Of a stretch of 64,000 bases of DNA, positions 21,801-33,800 are shown one piece after another. The stretch's first letter is position 1, and each line of letters begins with the position of its first letter. Origin of the DNA: Cephalotus follicularis. Taxonomy: Eukaryota > Streptophyta > Magnoliopsida > Oxalidales > Cephalotaceae. The notes below the pieces were generated by a model. That model had not been told where the DNA came from, searched no databases, and saw nothing but the letters and a program-made list of their open reading frames with translations. Made by a program: the position numbers and the translations under genes. The stretch spans positions 62,001 to 126,000 of the forward strand of contig BDDD01000716.1 of assembly GCA_001972305.1 (NCBI GenBank). The letters run 5' to 3'.

Positions 21801-24800
21801 CGGCAAGGGCATCGCTAAAGGTAGAGTTTTTGTACTTGCTCAGACTGAGGTTCCAGAGTTGACTTCTGTGGTTGGAGGTACCTTGTATATATACGGTTAT
21901 TCTGCTAGAGTACTGATGGATTCTGGAGCATTACATTCCTTCATATCTGCACATTTTGCATCTTTCTTAGATGCTACTCCTGACAGCATGTCTTATATAC
22001 TTGATGTGAGCACACCGCTTGGGACTTCTATGTATACCGACTCGGTATATAGAGGTTGTGAAATGTCTATGGCAGGCATTCCTTTGTACGCGGACTTGAT
22101 TGTACTGTCTATCTGTGACTTCGATGTGATTTTGGGGATGGATTGGTTATCAGCACACCATGCTCGTATGGATTGTTACCATAAGACCGTGGATTTTTGT
22201 CTGCCCGACGGAACAACCTTTCAGTTCAAGGGGGACAAGGGATTCTCGACACCGATCATATCTTTTATCCGAGCATCGAGATACCTGGAGAAGGGATGCG
22301 AGGGATATCTGGCATATGTTATTGATCATCGGAAGGAGAAAGGCTTGAGCTTGGAGGAAATTCCAGTTGTGTGCGAATTTCCGGATGTGTTTCCTGATGA
22401 CTTGGGATCTTTACCGCCCAAGAGGAGTATGGAGTTCGTTATTGATCTTGTTCCTGGAACGGCTCCTATTTCCAAATCACCTTATCGGATGGCTCCGGCT
22501 GAGTTGCGAGAGCTGAAACTGCAGTTACAAGACCTGATTGATAAAGGTTTTGTAAGGCCCAGTGTTTCTCCGTGGGGTGCACCTGTTCTGTTCGTTAAGA
22601 AGAAGGATGGGTCGATGAGGCTCTGCATCGACTACAGAATGTTGAACAAGGCAACGATCAAGAATAAGTATCCTTTACCCCACATTGAGGATTTATTTGA
22701 TCAGTTGCAGGGATCGAGGGTGTTTTCCAAACTCGATTTGAGATCGGGTTACCACCAGTTGAGGGTAAAGGAAGGGGACATAGAGAAGACTGCCTTCCGA
22801 ACACGGTATGGTCACTACTAGTTCTTGGTGATGCCGTTTGGTGTTACCAACGCACCGGCAGCTTTCATGTCATTGATGAATGACGTATTCCGGCCATACC
22901 TGGACCAATTTGTTGTGGTATTCATTGATGATATATTGGTATACTCGAGGTGTGAGGAGGAGCACACTCGGCATCTGAGGATGGTATTGCAGGTTCTTAG
23001 AGAACACCGATTGTATGCCAAGTTCGGCAAATGCGAGATCTGGCTTGATCATGTGTTCTTTCTCGGTCACATTGTATCTGGAGCGGGTTTGGCGGTGGAT
23101 CCGTCAAAGACTGAGGTTGTGAGGGACTGGCCGCAACCAAAGAATGTGACGGAAGTGCGCAGTTTCCTTGGTTTGGCGGGGTATTACCGGAGGTTTATCC
23201 AGAACTTTTTGAGGATAGCAGAACCCTTGACCAGACTCACCCAGAAGAAGACCTTGTTTGTTTGGGATGACGATTGTGAAGCCAGCTTTCACGAGCTGAA
23301 GGATCGGTTGGTTTCCGGTCCTGTCTTGACATTACTTGAGGGTAATGAAGGCTTTGCAGTGTACAGTGATGCATCGGGTAAGGGCTTGGGATGTGTGTTG
23401 ATGCAGCGGTGCAGAGTGATTGCATTTGCCTCGAGGAAGCTTAAGCCATACGAAGAAAACTACCCGACTCACGATCTTGAACTGGCAGCTATCATTTTCG
23501 CTCTTCAAAAATGGAGGCACTACTTGTATGGAGCATAGTTTGAGATTTACACCGATCACAAGAGCTTGAAGTACCTATTCTGTCAAGACACGCTGAATAT
23601 GAGACAGCGCAGGTGGGTCAAATTCTTCAATGACTATGACTGCAGCGTACAGTATCACCCAGGGAAAGCGAATGTAGTCACTGATGCCTTGAGCCGCAAG
23701 TCTATGGTTGCCAGTGCGATGGTGTCACAGTGGAAGATGCTAGAAGACTTCCAGAAATGGTCTCCATTCAATCAGTCACCGGGGATCTTTCTAGCTGACA
23801 TGCGAGTACAGCCTGAGCTGTTGCATCGCATCAAAGATGCACAACCACATGATCTTGAATTGCAGCGGATTCGAGAGAATCTTGATTCAGAGTCTGATTT
23901 CAGGGTACATGCTGATGGTATCCTGAGGTATCGGGGACGTGTGTGTCTTCCAGACGAACCAGGACTGAAGAATGCACTACTTGGTAGGGCTCATAAATCT
24001 GTGTACAGTATTCACCCTGGGAGTACTAAAATGTATCAAGACATGAAAAAGTGTTACTGGTGGCCCGGCATGAAGCGGGAGATCGCTGAGTGCGTTGCAA
24101 AGTGTTACACTTGCCAGACAGTTAAAGCTGAGCACCAGAGACCGGCGGGTTTTCTGCAACCTTTGCCGATTCCGGAGTGGAAGTGGGAACATGTTACGAT
24201 GGATTTTGTTTCAGGATTTCCTCTGACTCGGAACCGTCATAATGCCGTGTGGGTTATCGTGGATAGGCTCACCAAATCAGCGCACTTTCTACCCACACAT
24301 GTTACTGATTCTGTGAGCAAGCTGGCTCGGCTGTATGTGAAGGAGATAGTGAGGCTACACGGGGTTCCGGTCAGCATCGTATGTGACAGAGACGCTATCT
24401 TTACTTCCAACTTCTGGAAGAGATTTCAGTCCGCCTTCGGGATGAAGCTGAACTTGAGTACTGCTTTCCACCCTCAGACCGATGGGCAGTCTGAGCGTAC
24501 CATCAAGACCTTGGAGGATATGCTGCGGGCTTGCGTTATTGATTTTGCTGGTACCTGGGAGGATCACATCCCTCTGATAGAGTTCTCCTACAATAACAGC
24601 TATCATTCCAGTATCGGTATGGCACCGTTTGAGGCACTGTATGGGAGGAGGTGCCGATCTCCTGTGTGTTGGGATGAGGTCAGGGAGCGGCCTTTACTCG
24701 GGGCTGAATTGGTGGAGGAAACTTCAGAGAAAGTCAGAATGATCAAGAAGAAGCTACTTGCTGCTCAGAGTCGGCAGAAGAGCTATACAGACAGTGTCAA

Positions 24801-25239
24801 GAGAAGGCCTTTAACCTTCGATGTGGGTGATCATGTATTCTTGAAGGTTTCACCGTGGAAGGGCGTGCAATGGTTTGGGAAGAAGGGCAAGTTAGCCTCG
24901 CGTTACATTGGCCCTTTTGAGATCCTGGAGAGAGTCGGGGAGGTAGCTTACCAGCTTGCCTTACCTCCTGCACTGTCAAACGTGCACGACGTCTTTCATG
25001 TATCTATGCTGAGGAGGTATATCCTGGACCCGTCACATGTCCTAGATTATGATACTGTCCCGGTGCAGGATGACCTATCTTGTGAAGAGTTGCCTATGCG
25101 AATCCTTGATCGGAGAACGCAGACTTTGAGGAACCGAACCATCGCGATGGTTAAGGTTCAATGGCAGTTCCACCGACCAGATGAGGCAACTTGGGAGCGT
25201 GAGGAGGATGTCCGAGAACGCTACCCGCATTTGTTTTAG
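21800..25239 (+). pseudogene. Gypsy B pol region with C-terminal chromodomain
   Basis: In order: aspartic protease ([11 protein letters not shown] near 21915, then [10 protein letters not shown]), reverse transcriptase ([40 protein letters not shown] near 22919-22948), RNase H (about 23340-23720, [14 protein letters not shown], ending NVVTDALSR), integrase zinc-binding part ([12 protein letters not shown]...CYTCQ, near 24010-24120), integrase core (about 24180-24560, STAFHPQTDGQSERTIKTLEDM), the FHVSMLRRYI region, and a chromodomain-like C-terminus (VKVQWQFHRPDEATWERE, ending PHLF). PR-RT-RH-INT-chromodomain marks a Ty3/gypsy chromovirus, and the C-terminus fits the Tekay clade. About two breaks overall. 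Confidence 0.92.
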
Positions 25240-25270
25240 ATTGTTTTAAATTTCGAGGAGGAAATTCCTT

Positions 25271-25284
25271 GAAGGAGGGGTGGA
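25271..25284 (+). other. Polypurine tract of gypsy B
   Basis: GAAGGAGGGGTGGA immediately before the right LTR. Confidence 0.9.
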
Positions 25285-25619
25285 TGTAACGCCCGAGATT
25301 TCCTTGTATTATTATTTCACTATGTAATGGTGCTTTTGAATTGTGGAATTAATAAAAGGATGAAATTACTGAATTTGATGATGTTTTCCAATGTTGATTT
25401 TTGGTTGAATGATTAAAAGCATGTTAAAAAGGCTAAACGACGTTGTTCTGGGAAAACACGTCGACGCCTTTGGAAACACGTCGACGCCTTTGTGGCTAAG
25501 TATTGCAGCACATGCACATCGATCCGGACGAATGACATCGACGTTCTCGTGTGAAGTAATGAAAGACATCGACGTCCTTGGAAAGACGTCAACGCCTTAA
25601 GTTCAAATGCCAGAACATG
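25285..25619 (+). repeat. Gypsy B right LTR, first piece
   Basis: Matches 18823-19135 at about 98%. It contains the GTCGAC array (25453-25600), in which the unit CACGTCGACGCCTTTG is present twice in tandem against once in the left LTR. Copia B begins at 25620 after the target site ACATG. Confidence 0.9.
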
Positions 25620-25851
25620 TGAAGGTAAAGTATGGCAACCTTAAATAACAATGTTGTATGTGGAAAATACAATTTAAGCTATGAAACTAAACAATCTACA
25701 CAAGAACAAATAACTAAGGACAAGTAAAGAAAGAGATAAGGGATAGAAGGATTGCAAGACAGCAAACTTTCTAATGTCTTGCACATTAAGCAAACATGTT
25801 AAATACATTTTTGTAATCATTAAAACTCAGGATTGAGATTAAATCCCAACA
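25620..25851 (-). repeat. Copia B 3' LTR
   Basis: Begins (minus) TGTTGGGATTTAATC, ends TTCA. Its first 75 plus-strand bases recur at 28101-28175 with a single mismatch. At 232 bp it is much shorter than the copia A and D LTRs. Confidence 0.85.
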
Positions 25852-26300
25852 ATCTCCCCATTTTTGATGATTACAAAAATTTGCTTCATGATGAAACAAA
25901 AAGGATTTACCAATTGAAATTTTCTTTAGATATCAATTTAAAAAATCTAGATATAACTCCCCCTTAATATGACATCTAATTTTTCAAAACTCCCCTTTAA
26001 CATATTCATCATTAATAGCATTCATCACAACTATCTCCCCCTTAATATCTATTTCCCCCTTAGCATAGGCTATCAATATTTCATAATCATAAGCATTCTC
26101 CCCCTTTTTGTGAGCATCAAAAAGATAATATAAAAAAAATGATACCAATTAAACCATTTTAAAAGGGATATAATATGGAAGATACCAACTGAAAGTTACA
26201 ATATTAGAATTATATCAAGAGATAGATATACCAATAGTTGGATAAAATGATAGTAAATAAAACATCATTATTATAATATCAATACCTCCCCCTCAAATAA
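25852..26300 (-). other. Copia B polypurine tract and a run of PPT-like tracts
   Basis: GGGGAGAT adjoins the LTR. Further copies of AAGGGGGAG or similar lie within the next 450 bp (plus-strand CTCCCCCTTAAT at several places near 25957-26110 and 26286-26295). Copia D shows the same habit at 51439-51790. Confidence 0.65.
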
Positions 26301-26383
26301 AGCTTTCTCTCCAAGTTATGTACTTGAACATATTGAGCTTGACTTCAAGTACACCTGTAAAACAAAGTTTAAGCTTTTGGTAC

Positions 26384-28045
26384 TCATTTAAACTTGGGTC
26401 CTTTCAAGTTAGTCACAAGAGTTCCTTTTGGAACCCAAATCTTTCTAGTTTTACTAAAACCAAGATTATTTCTAACAAAGCAAGAGGTAGATACATGTCC
26501 TAATCTACCACAATGATTACAGCCAATTTTAGGCTCATTTTTCTTAACAAAGAAATTCTTAAAATGTTTGACATTTTTCATTTCTTCATAGCCAAGACCG
26601 GCTTTGTCAAAAACACATCTTTGTAACCCTAAAAGATTTTCCAATTTAGCACTACTATTTGAAAAAATAGAAAAAGACTTCTTTAAAGCATCAATCTCAA
26701 TTTTTAGTTTTTCATTTTCTTCTGTAAAATCAATTGATAATTTTGAAGAAACATTTAAAATATCAATCTCATTCATATAAAAACTATTTTTATCCTTTAG
26801 AGATTCAATTTCATTTATATGTTTGCTATTCTCATTCTTTAAAGTCTCTAATTCGTTAGACATAGAAATAGCATTTTTCTTTAGAGACTTATTCTTTAAG
26901 CAAACGCATTCATATTCTTTAAACAAGTTTTCATATGCATTTTGCAATTCATCAAATGTAAAATTTACCTCATTTTCGCTTTCATCTCCACCTGTATCTT
27001 CTTCCATAGCCATGAGAGCAAAATTTACAACTTCTTCATCATTTTCCTCTTCGGAGCTTGAGGAATCACTATCATCCCAAGTGGCTACCATTGCTTTCTT
27101 CTTCTTGGAATGCTCTTTGATGAATTTTTCTTTCTTCTTGAGATTTGGGTATTCGTTTTTGAAATGTCCGGGCTTATTGCATTCGTAGCACGTTGGTTCT
27201 TCCCTTTTTCTTGATTCTACATTGTGAGGGAATTTCTTTAAAGCCTTCTTCCCCTTTTGACTTTTGAGAAAATTCTTGAATTGGGATGTGATAAGAGCCA
27301 CATGTCCATCTTCATCACTTTCACTATCTTCCTTTGAAGCTTTTAGAGCAATTGACTTCTTCTTCTTGACTTCCACATGCTCATGATTCTTCATTGTTGT
27401 CTCATGTGTCATCAAGGAGCCGAGGAGTTGTTCGAGTGGGATAGTGGATAGGTCCTTAGCCTCCTCAATGACCGTCACCTTAGGAGTCCAACTTCTTGGC
27501 AAACACCTTAAGATTTTTCTTACAAGTTCCTGGTTAGAATACGATTTGCCAAGATTTTTAAGGGAATTGACGATAGTAGTAAATCGAGAAAACATATCAC
27601 TAATACACTCATTATCATGCATCACAAATAATTTGTATTCATGAACGAGCATACTAATCTTAGATTCTTTTACTTGATTTGTACCTTCATATGTGACTTC
27701 TAATAAATCCTACATTTGTTTTGCCGAATCACAAGAAGATATGCGATTAAATTCATTAGGGCCAACGGCACAAAATAAAACATGTTTAGCCTTAGAATTT
27801 AATTGGAGCATCCTAAAGTCATTATCATTATATTCATTTTCGGGCTTAGGGGAGACAACTCCTTCTATGGTTCCAGTGGGCATTCTAGGACCATTAACAA
27901 CTATATGCCACAATTGATAGTCAAGGGATTGTAAAAATATGGTCATCCTAGTCTTCCAAAAACTATAGTTGTTTCTATACAAAAATGGAGGTCTAGTAAT
28001 GGAGGAACCTTCTAATCCCATGTTTAGGTTCATTTGGTTTGCCAT
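26384..28045 (-). pseudogene. Copia B gag
   Basis: Starts MANQMNLNMGLEGSS, then PPFLYRNNYSFWKTRM (typical copia gag N-terminus), LRCLPRSWTPKVTVIEEAKD, an acidic segment (SDSSSSEEENDEE), a long coiled-coil stretch (residues about 340-460 of the region), and CCHC-type knuckles (near 27165-27200, and CNHCGRLGHVSTSC near 26490-26530). It ends with GTLVTNLKGPKFK, the point where pol would normally follow; none does. About one break. Confidence 0.86.
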
Positions 28046-28086
28046 GGATCTTTATATCTCAAACAATTAAGAATAATGAGATAACC

Positions 28087-28100
28087 TCTCTGATACCAAT
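28087..28100 (-). other. Primer-binding site of copia B
   Basis: The minus strand reads TTGGTATCAGAGAG directly inside the LTR tip; tRNA-iMet type. Confidence 0.85.
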
Positions 28101-28389
28101 TGAAGGTAAAGTATGGCAACCTTAAATAACAATGTTGTATGGGGAAAATACAATTTAAGCTATGAAACTAAACAAGGGGAAAGCCATACTGTAATTTGGA
28201 GTTTGATATTCATGCATGCTCTAGGGTTTTGGATGTATGAAATGCAAGATTCTTGAAATAATATTGTTATTGGATTGATGCCATAATATGCTAGACATGT
28301 TTTGAGTATCTGCATGTTGATTTCTTGCCTTGAATACCTGTTATTATGCATGCTTGTGGGTTGTTATGGCCACTGTGTGCTAAGTTGTG

Positions 28390-28750
28390 AGGTTGAAGAC
28401 GACTTCTGCTCGAAAGACATCGACTCCTTTTAACGAACATCGACGTCTTTAGAGTTTTGCTTTGTTACTGATTGAAAAGGATCGACGCCTATTTAATGAC
28501 ATCGATGCCTTTGGTTACCTGCCTGGGTTTTGTTGTGAATCACATCGACGCCTAAGGTCCCTTCCTTAGTGCATCGACGCTGTGTACCATACGCTGTCGT
28601 TTTAAGGTTCCAGACATTGAACGTCGACGGGTATGGAATGGCCATCGACGCCTTCTTCTGCGGAAAACGCGCTGACACTGAGACCTGTACATCGACGCCT
28701 TATGGAAATGACATCGACGCCTTTGGTAAAGACGTCGACGTCTTTGCCAC
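28390..28750. repeat. GTCGAC-word array in gypsy B right LTR
   Basis: Eleven words of the form GACATCGACGCCTTT (variants ACATCGACGTC, GGATCGACGCC, GCATCGACGC, ACGTCGACGGG, GACGTCGACGTC), spaced irregularly at 20-50 bp. Confidence 0.85.
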
Positions 28751-29650
28751 TGTTTGGGGTTTTCTTCGACAAACGACACGAAACGATCCCGATTCCCATT
28801 TGAGTGCATTTGAGCATTTGTATACATCACATATGTACTGTTTTACTGCCTGTTCTTGACTGTTTGGGAATTGTTTATGGTTTCTAAGTATTGTTACTTT
28901 AGAAATGCATATAGGAACTCGGAATATGATATTTCGAGCATGAAATATGTGTTGATTACATAATATATTTTCGACCGAACTGATAAATAATTTATACTAC
29001 TGAAACTGTTACTGATATTTTCTATTGAAAATGTATATTTCAAATGTTGTCACTTTTGGAAACATTTTGGAAAATAACACGACTGTTGTGGATCAAATCG
29101 ATCACTACTGTATACTGTACTGTACTGCCTGAATTCACTGTTTGCTCTGTGAATTGCTATGTGTTTGTGATTGAACCACTAGTTGCATGGCAGAGACTGC
29201 CAGTGCCGACTAGTGGAGGGTTGACCTAGGGGCCAGGAGTATGGCTGGGTAACTCACTGACTGTACTGTTACCTCGCTCGGCTGCCTTATGTAGGGGCCG
29301 GAGTGAGAGTGTAGCGTGGGGCCAGGAGTTGGCGGCGCTACACATACTGCCTGTTGTAGTCCTATGTGGACATACTGCCTGTTGTAGTCCTATGTGGACA
29401 TCATGTACTAACTGTTTGGTCCTTTACAAACATTACTGTGTTTGTTGATGTAGCCCTGGTCGGGTTACTACTGTACTGTACTGTCACTGCATACGTATAT
29501 TTTCTTATATATGTACTCACTGATATTTTACTATACTGTAAGATATATATATATTTCTCATATATATATAAACTGGTTTTCCTACACTGCATCATTATGC
29601 ATTCATATCATGACATGCATATAATTTTAATCCCGAATTACTGTTATGAC

Positions 29651-29675
29651 TTAGCCGAGTGAGGACAAAGGCTAA
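29651..29675 (+). other. Conserved LTR inverted repeat, gypsy B right LTR
   Basis: TTAGCC (29651-29656) and GGCTAA (29670-29675) with a 13-base loop, 372 bp from the LTR end as in the left LTR. Confidence 0.7.
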
Positions 29676-30047
29676 CCCCCTACTTTGCAGATTGATGCAG
29701 CGGACTGATTGGGCTAGCGTGGATGAAGAATAGTTATTGTTTTATTCTTCCATTTGTAATAACTATTGTAAAAGGATTTCCGATGTACCTTTCGTGGTTG
29801 TACTTGTGGAATTAATATCGTTTTATGTTCAGGCTCCGTTTTCGGGCGATTAACGGTTCAAGACTTGTATTTGAGTAGCGTGTGGTATGGGACGCACGTT
29901 ACGGTTTACAGCTTATGGACTTTTTTTATGCTTCCGCAACTGTTTGTTGGTTTAAAGTTTAAAGTTTTATGGTTTTTGCATAAGCTGTATTTTATGTTAA
30001 TTGCCTTTACCGCTTGATGTTGCCTTCCAGGGAAACGGGGTGTGACA

Positions 30048-30705
30048 ATGATATGTGACAATTGACTTGTGTAGTGCCGTACACTTCAATTCTAGTGGGC
30101 ATGTGGAATTAGCGCCTCCCTTGCCAAATTTATGTTATGTGATACGTATGTGGCTCAGTATGATTATGTGAATTATGAAATGATGATTTGAAATGTTTCG
30201 TAAATGTTTCGAAAGATATGAAATTGGTATTTGAATATGATTAAACTGCTTTAACTGTTTAAGATTTCCGTTATGAAGTTTATTGAAATATTACTGTTTG
30301 TAAATTTATCATTTACTGTTTTATTTCCCTTATCCGTACTGAGGTTTGCTCAGCCACGTTTTTGTTTTCCATGCGGCAGGTTTACAGGAGCAGCGGGGGA
30401 AAGTGTGAATGAGAGATGACCACTCTATGTATTGGATCCCTAGGAGTGAGACCATTGTGTTTCATGTTTAGTGGTCATAAAAAAGATACCTTTGATCATA
30501 TTTTATGTTTCGAATTTGGAACTTAATTATGTTTTAAGTATTTCACAAAATGATTATTTGTTAAGTTCTTAATGTTTCAATTATGATAAGACTGCCACAT
30601 TTTTGGCTGTTTTGGCTAATAAATAATGTTATGTTCAGATATGTTATGTAAGTTTGTATGTATGATATGGTCCCGTAACGACTCCCGCCGTCCGGGGGTG
30701 TTACA
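30048..30705 (+). repeat. Gypsy C left LTR, last piece
   Basis: Begins with the duplicated ATGAT, then matches 36791-37443, ending GGGGGTGTTACA. Contains CTGAG-loop-CTCAG (30339-30353). Confidence 0.9.
30339..30353 (+). other. Conserved LTR inverted repeat, gypsy C
   Basis: CTGAG, loop GTTTG, CTCAG; 352 bp from the LTR end. The right LTR has it at 37077-37091, also 352 bp from its end. A pyrimidine-rich run and GCGGCAG follow. Confidence 0.65.
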
Positions 30706-30710
30706 GATTT

Positions 30711-30721
30711 TGGTATCAGAG
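30711..30721 (+). other. Primer-binding site of gypsy C
   Basis: TGGTATCAGAG five bases after the LTR end. Confidence 0.88.
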
Positions 30722-30877
30722 AATTAGGTTTTGTTTCCTTAGAAGACCTAACTAGGCTTGACCTGTGAGATTGGGTAGACACTGGATTAGGCTGTTCTGG
30801 TTTTGATTTTATGATATGTTTTCTGTTTTCTATTTTTGTTCCTTGTGATGTTTTATGTTTTGGGTGCCTTTTCGTAG

Positions 30878-33800
30878 ATGGCACGTACAAGGAACGCTGC
30901 TCGGAGGACTGCACCCGTTGAAGCACAGGAAGCTAGAAATGAGCCTACTATGGAGGAGCTTGTACGTCAAGCAGTCGCTCAGGAGGTATGACGCGCGTTG
31001 AGTGAGAAGAATCAGAATCATGTCCGTAGGGAGCCGGTTATTGCTAACGATGCTCCAGCTGATGTTCAGTTGGGAAGAGATGCTGGGGACAGGACTGATA
31101 CGCCCACTTATGTCTTGCTAGAGCGGTTCCAAAAGCAGAAACCGTCGTCTTTCAGCTCAGCCGTGACTCATGTGGAGGCTGAGTACTGGATTGCTCATAT
31201 GGATAAGATCGTTGATGTGCTTGGCTGCAGTGATGAATAGAAGATTAAGTTAGCTGTGTACAAGCTTGAAGGTGATGCTCAGAAATGGTGGAAAGCTGTG
31301 GTGTTGGCTAAGGGTGGCAACTATGAGGAGACTTTGACCTGGTCTGAGTTTTGCGAGGTCTTTTATCAGCAGTACTTTCCCACTGCTGATAAGGAGGCTT
31401 ACGCCAGAGAGTTTATTAATACCAGACAGAAGGATGGAGAGTCAGTGACAGAGTTTATGACTCGTTTTACTAGGCTTGCTGGTTTTACTGGGTCTGCGGC
31501 GGGGACAGCACTGGAGCAGGCAGAAAAGTTTAAGTGGAAATTGCATTCAGTTCCGAGGTAAATTGATCAACACCAGGTTTGCTGATGTGTCTGAAGTGGC
31601 AAATGCGGCAAAGAACATTGAGCTGGAAAGGTTAGATTTCCAGGCAGCTCGTCAGGAGAGTGATAGAAAGAGAAACAGAGGAGATTCTCAAGGGCAAGGT
31701 TCTGGACAGAATAAGAATAAAAATGGTAAGAGAGGGAAGAGAAATGATAACCGGGGACAACAACAGCTCGGTAACGACCAGAGGCAGACACAGGGAGCTG
31801 CGGATGTCCAGATTGCCAAGTGCGATGTTTGCGGTAGACAGCATCCAATGGGGGTGTGTGACAAGGCTATCGGGGCCTGTTTTGTGTGTGGTCAGAAAGG
31901 GCATTTCGTGAAGGATTGTCCAGACCCTTGTGCAAAGGAAAGGAAGGGGAACAATGCAGATCATGGATAGCGAAACGTGGGAGGTCGTGTCTTTGCTATC
32001 ACGACGCAGCAGGCTGCCGATGCACCAGGTACTGTTTCGAGCTTTATTTATTTTGGTAATCGTAGGGCTTATGTTTTGTATGATACTGGATCGACCCACT
32101 CGGTTGTAGCGAGGTCTTTTGTTCGGCATCTTGGGATGTCTTCTCAGTTGCTTGACCCAGCTTTGGTTCTTTTGACCCCTACGGGTTCTTCTGTTGTGAT
32201 ATCTGAGTGTTTTTATGCTTGTCCTCTTGTTTTCGATGATCGGATTCGTGATGCGGATCTTCTGCCTATCAATATGTATGACTTTGATATGATTCTGGGT
32301 ATGAACTGGTTGGATCATCATCGGGCTACGATTGATTGCAATGCTCGGAGGGTTCTGTTTGGGGATGTGAACAGACCTGATTTTGTTTATCAGGGTTCAG
32401 AGCCGAGAAAAGAAATGAAAGTTATATCTACTCTGAAGGCTCGAAAATTGGTAGCTAAGGGCGCTGAAGGTTTCTTAGCTATTGTGAAGGATGTCTCAAG
32501 GTTGAGCCTCGCCTTGAAGACTATCCTGTGGTACGAGAATTTTCTGATGTGTTTCCGGAGGAGTTACCAAGTTTTCCACCCAACGGGAAGTGGAGTTTAC
32601 CGTCGAACTAATTCCTGGAGTGGCACCTTTATCTAAGGCACCTTACAGAATGGCATCGTTGGAACTGCAAGAGTTGAAGGAACAGTTGCAAGAGCTGTTG
32701 GATCGGGGTTTCATTCGGCCAAGTGTTTTTCCGTGGGGTGCTCCGGTTCTGTTTGTGAAGAAGAAATATGGGTCTATGAGGCTATGCATAGACTACAGAG
32801 AGTTGAACCGAATTACTGTTCGGAATAAATACCCTACCTAGGATTGATGACTTGTTTGATCAACTCCAAGGTGCTCAGTATTTCTCGAAGATCGATTTGA
32901 GATCGGGTTATCATCAGCTTCGGATAAAGGATGAAGATGTGCCTAAAACTGCTTTCCGTACACGGTATGGGCATTATGAGTTTCTGGTGATGCCTTTCGG
33001 ACTCACTAATGCACCGGCAGTTTTCATGGATCTGATGAATGGGGTGTTCCATGAGTACTTGGATCAGTTTGTTATTGTGTTCATAGATGACATTCTGGTG
33101 TATTCCAAGTCGAAGGAAGAGCATGAAGAACAGCTTCGCATTATGCTGGGTATTCTTAGAAAGAATCAGCTTTACGCGAAGTTTTTGAAGTGTGAGTTCT
33201 GGTTGGAACAGGTAGCATTTTTGGGTCATGTGGTTACAGCTGAAGGTATTTGTGTGGATCCTACTAAAGTTGAGGCTATTACTAAATGGCCGAGACCTAC
33301 CACAGTGACGGAGGTTAGGAGTTTCTTGGGTTTTAATCGGTTGTGTGTTCCATCAGATTCTTCTATCATAGATGCTGTTTTGTCAGAGGCACACAGTTCT
33401 CCATTTTCTATACATCCGGGTTCTACGAAAATGTATAGAGACTTGAAGAAGAACTTCTGGTGGAATGGAATGAAGAGGCATATAGCGGAGTACGTTGGGA
33501 AGTGTTTGATCTGTCAGCAAGTAAAGATTGAACTCCAGCATGCTAGTCGTTTGTTACAGCCTTTGAAAGTTTTGGTATGGAAATGGGAGAGTATATCTAT
33601 GGATTTTGTTACGGGTTTGCTGAGAAGTTTCAGAAGGAACGATGCTATCTGGGTAGTAGTGGATCGATTGACTAAATCGGCTCACTTCTTGGCTATCCGC
33701 AAGGACTTCTCTGTTGATCATTTGGCTGAGGTGTTTCAACAGGAGATAGTGAGACTGCATGGGACTCTAGTATCCATTGTTTCGGATAGGGATCCTCGTT

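Larger units (their letters stand above)
25620..28175 (-). mobile_element. Copia B: small SIRE-type element with gag only (TR-GAG-like), inside the gypsy B right LTR
   Basis: Minus-strand order: 5' LTR piece (28175-28101), tRNA-Met primer-binding site (28100-28087), gag (about 28045-26384), a short pol-less tail with several purine runs, polypurine tract (25861-25852), and 3' LTR (25851-25620, 232 bp). The left flank ACATG is the probable target site. No protease, integrase or RT motif appears in the roughly 530 bp between gag and the 3' LTR. It resembles the gag-only LTR elements reported in plants as TR-GAG. Mobilisation would need pol from relatives such as copia A or D. Gag has about one break. 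Being nested in gypsy B it is among the youngest elements here. Confidence 0.85.
18823..30047 (+). mobile_element. Gypsy B: Tekay-type chromovirus, near-complete, hosting copia B
   Basis: Both ends are TGTAACGCCC...GGTGTGACA. Target duplication ATGAT is perfect (18818-18822, 30048-30052). Parts: left LTR 18823-20556, primer-binding site 20561-20572, gag-pol 20749-25239, polypurine tract 25271-25284, right LTR 25285-25619 plus 28176-30047 around copia B. Alignable LTR parts differ at about 2%, so it is young (below about 1-2 My if the grass LTR rate of 1.3e-8 applied, which is uncertain here). The polyprotein looks almost whole, with about two breaks. The two LTRs are no longer collinear throughout. 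Confidence 0.92.
28176..30047 (+). repeat. Gypsy B right LTR, second piece
   Basis: Matches parts of 19625-20556 and ends GGTGTGACA. It includes an 11-word GTCGAC array (28390-28750), the inverted repeat TTAGCC...GGCTAA (29651-29675), and a TATATATATAAAC near 29560 that could be a TATA box. Confidence 0.88.

Noticed and set aside
28390-28750. CRISPR-like look of regularly recurring short words
   Set aside because: Plant nuclear DNA; words are degenerate, spacing is irregular and no uniform spacers exist.
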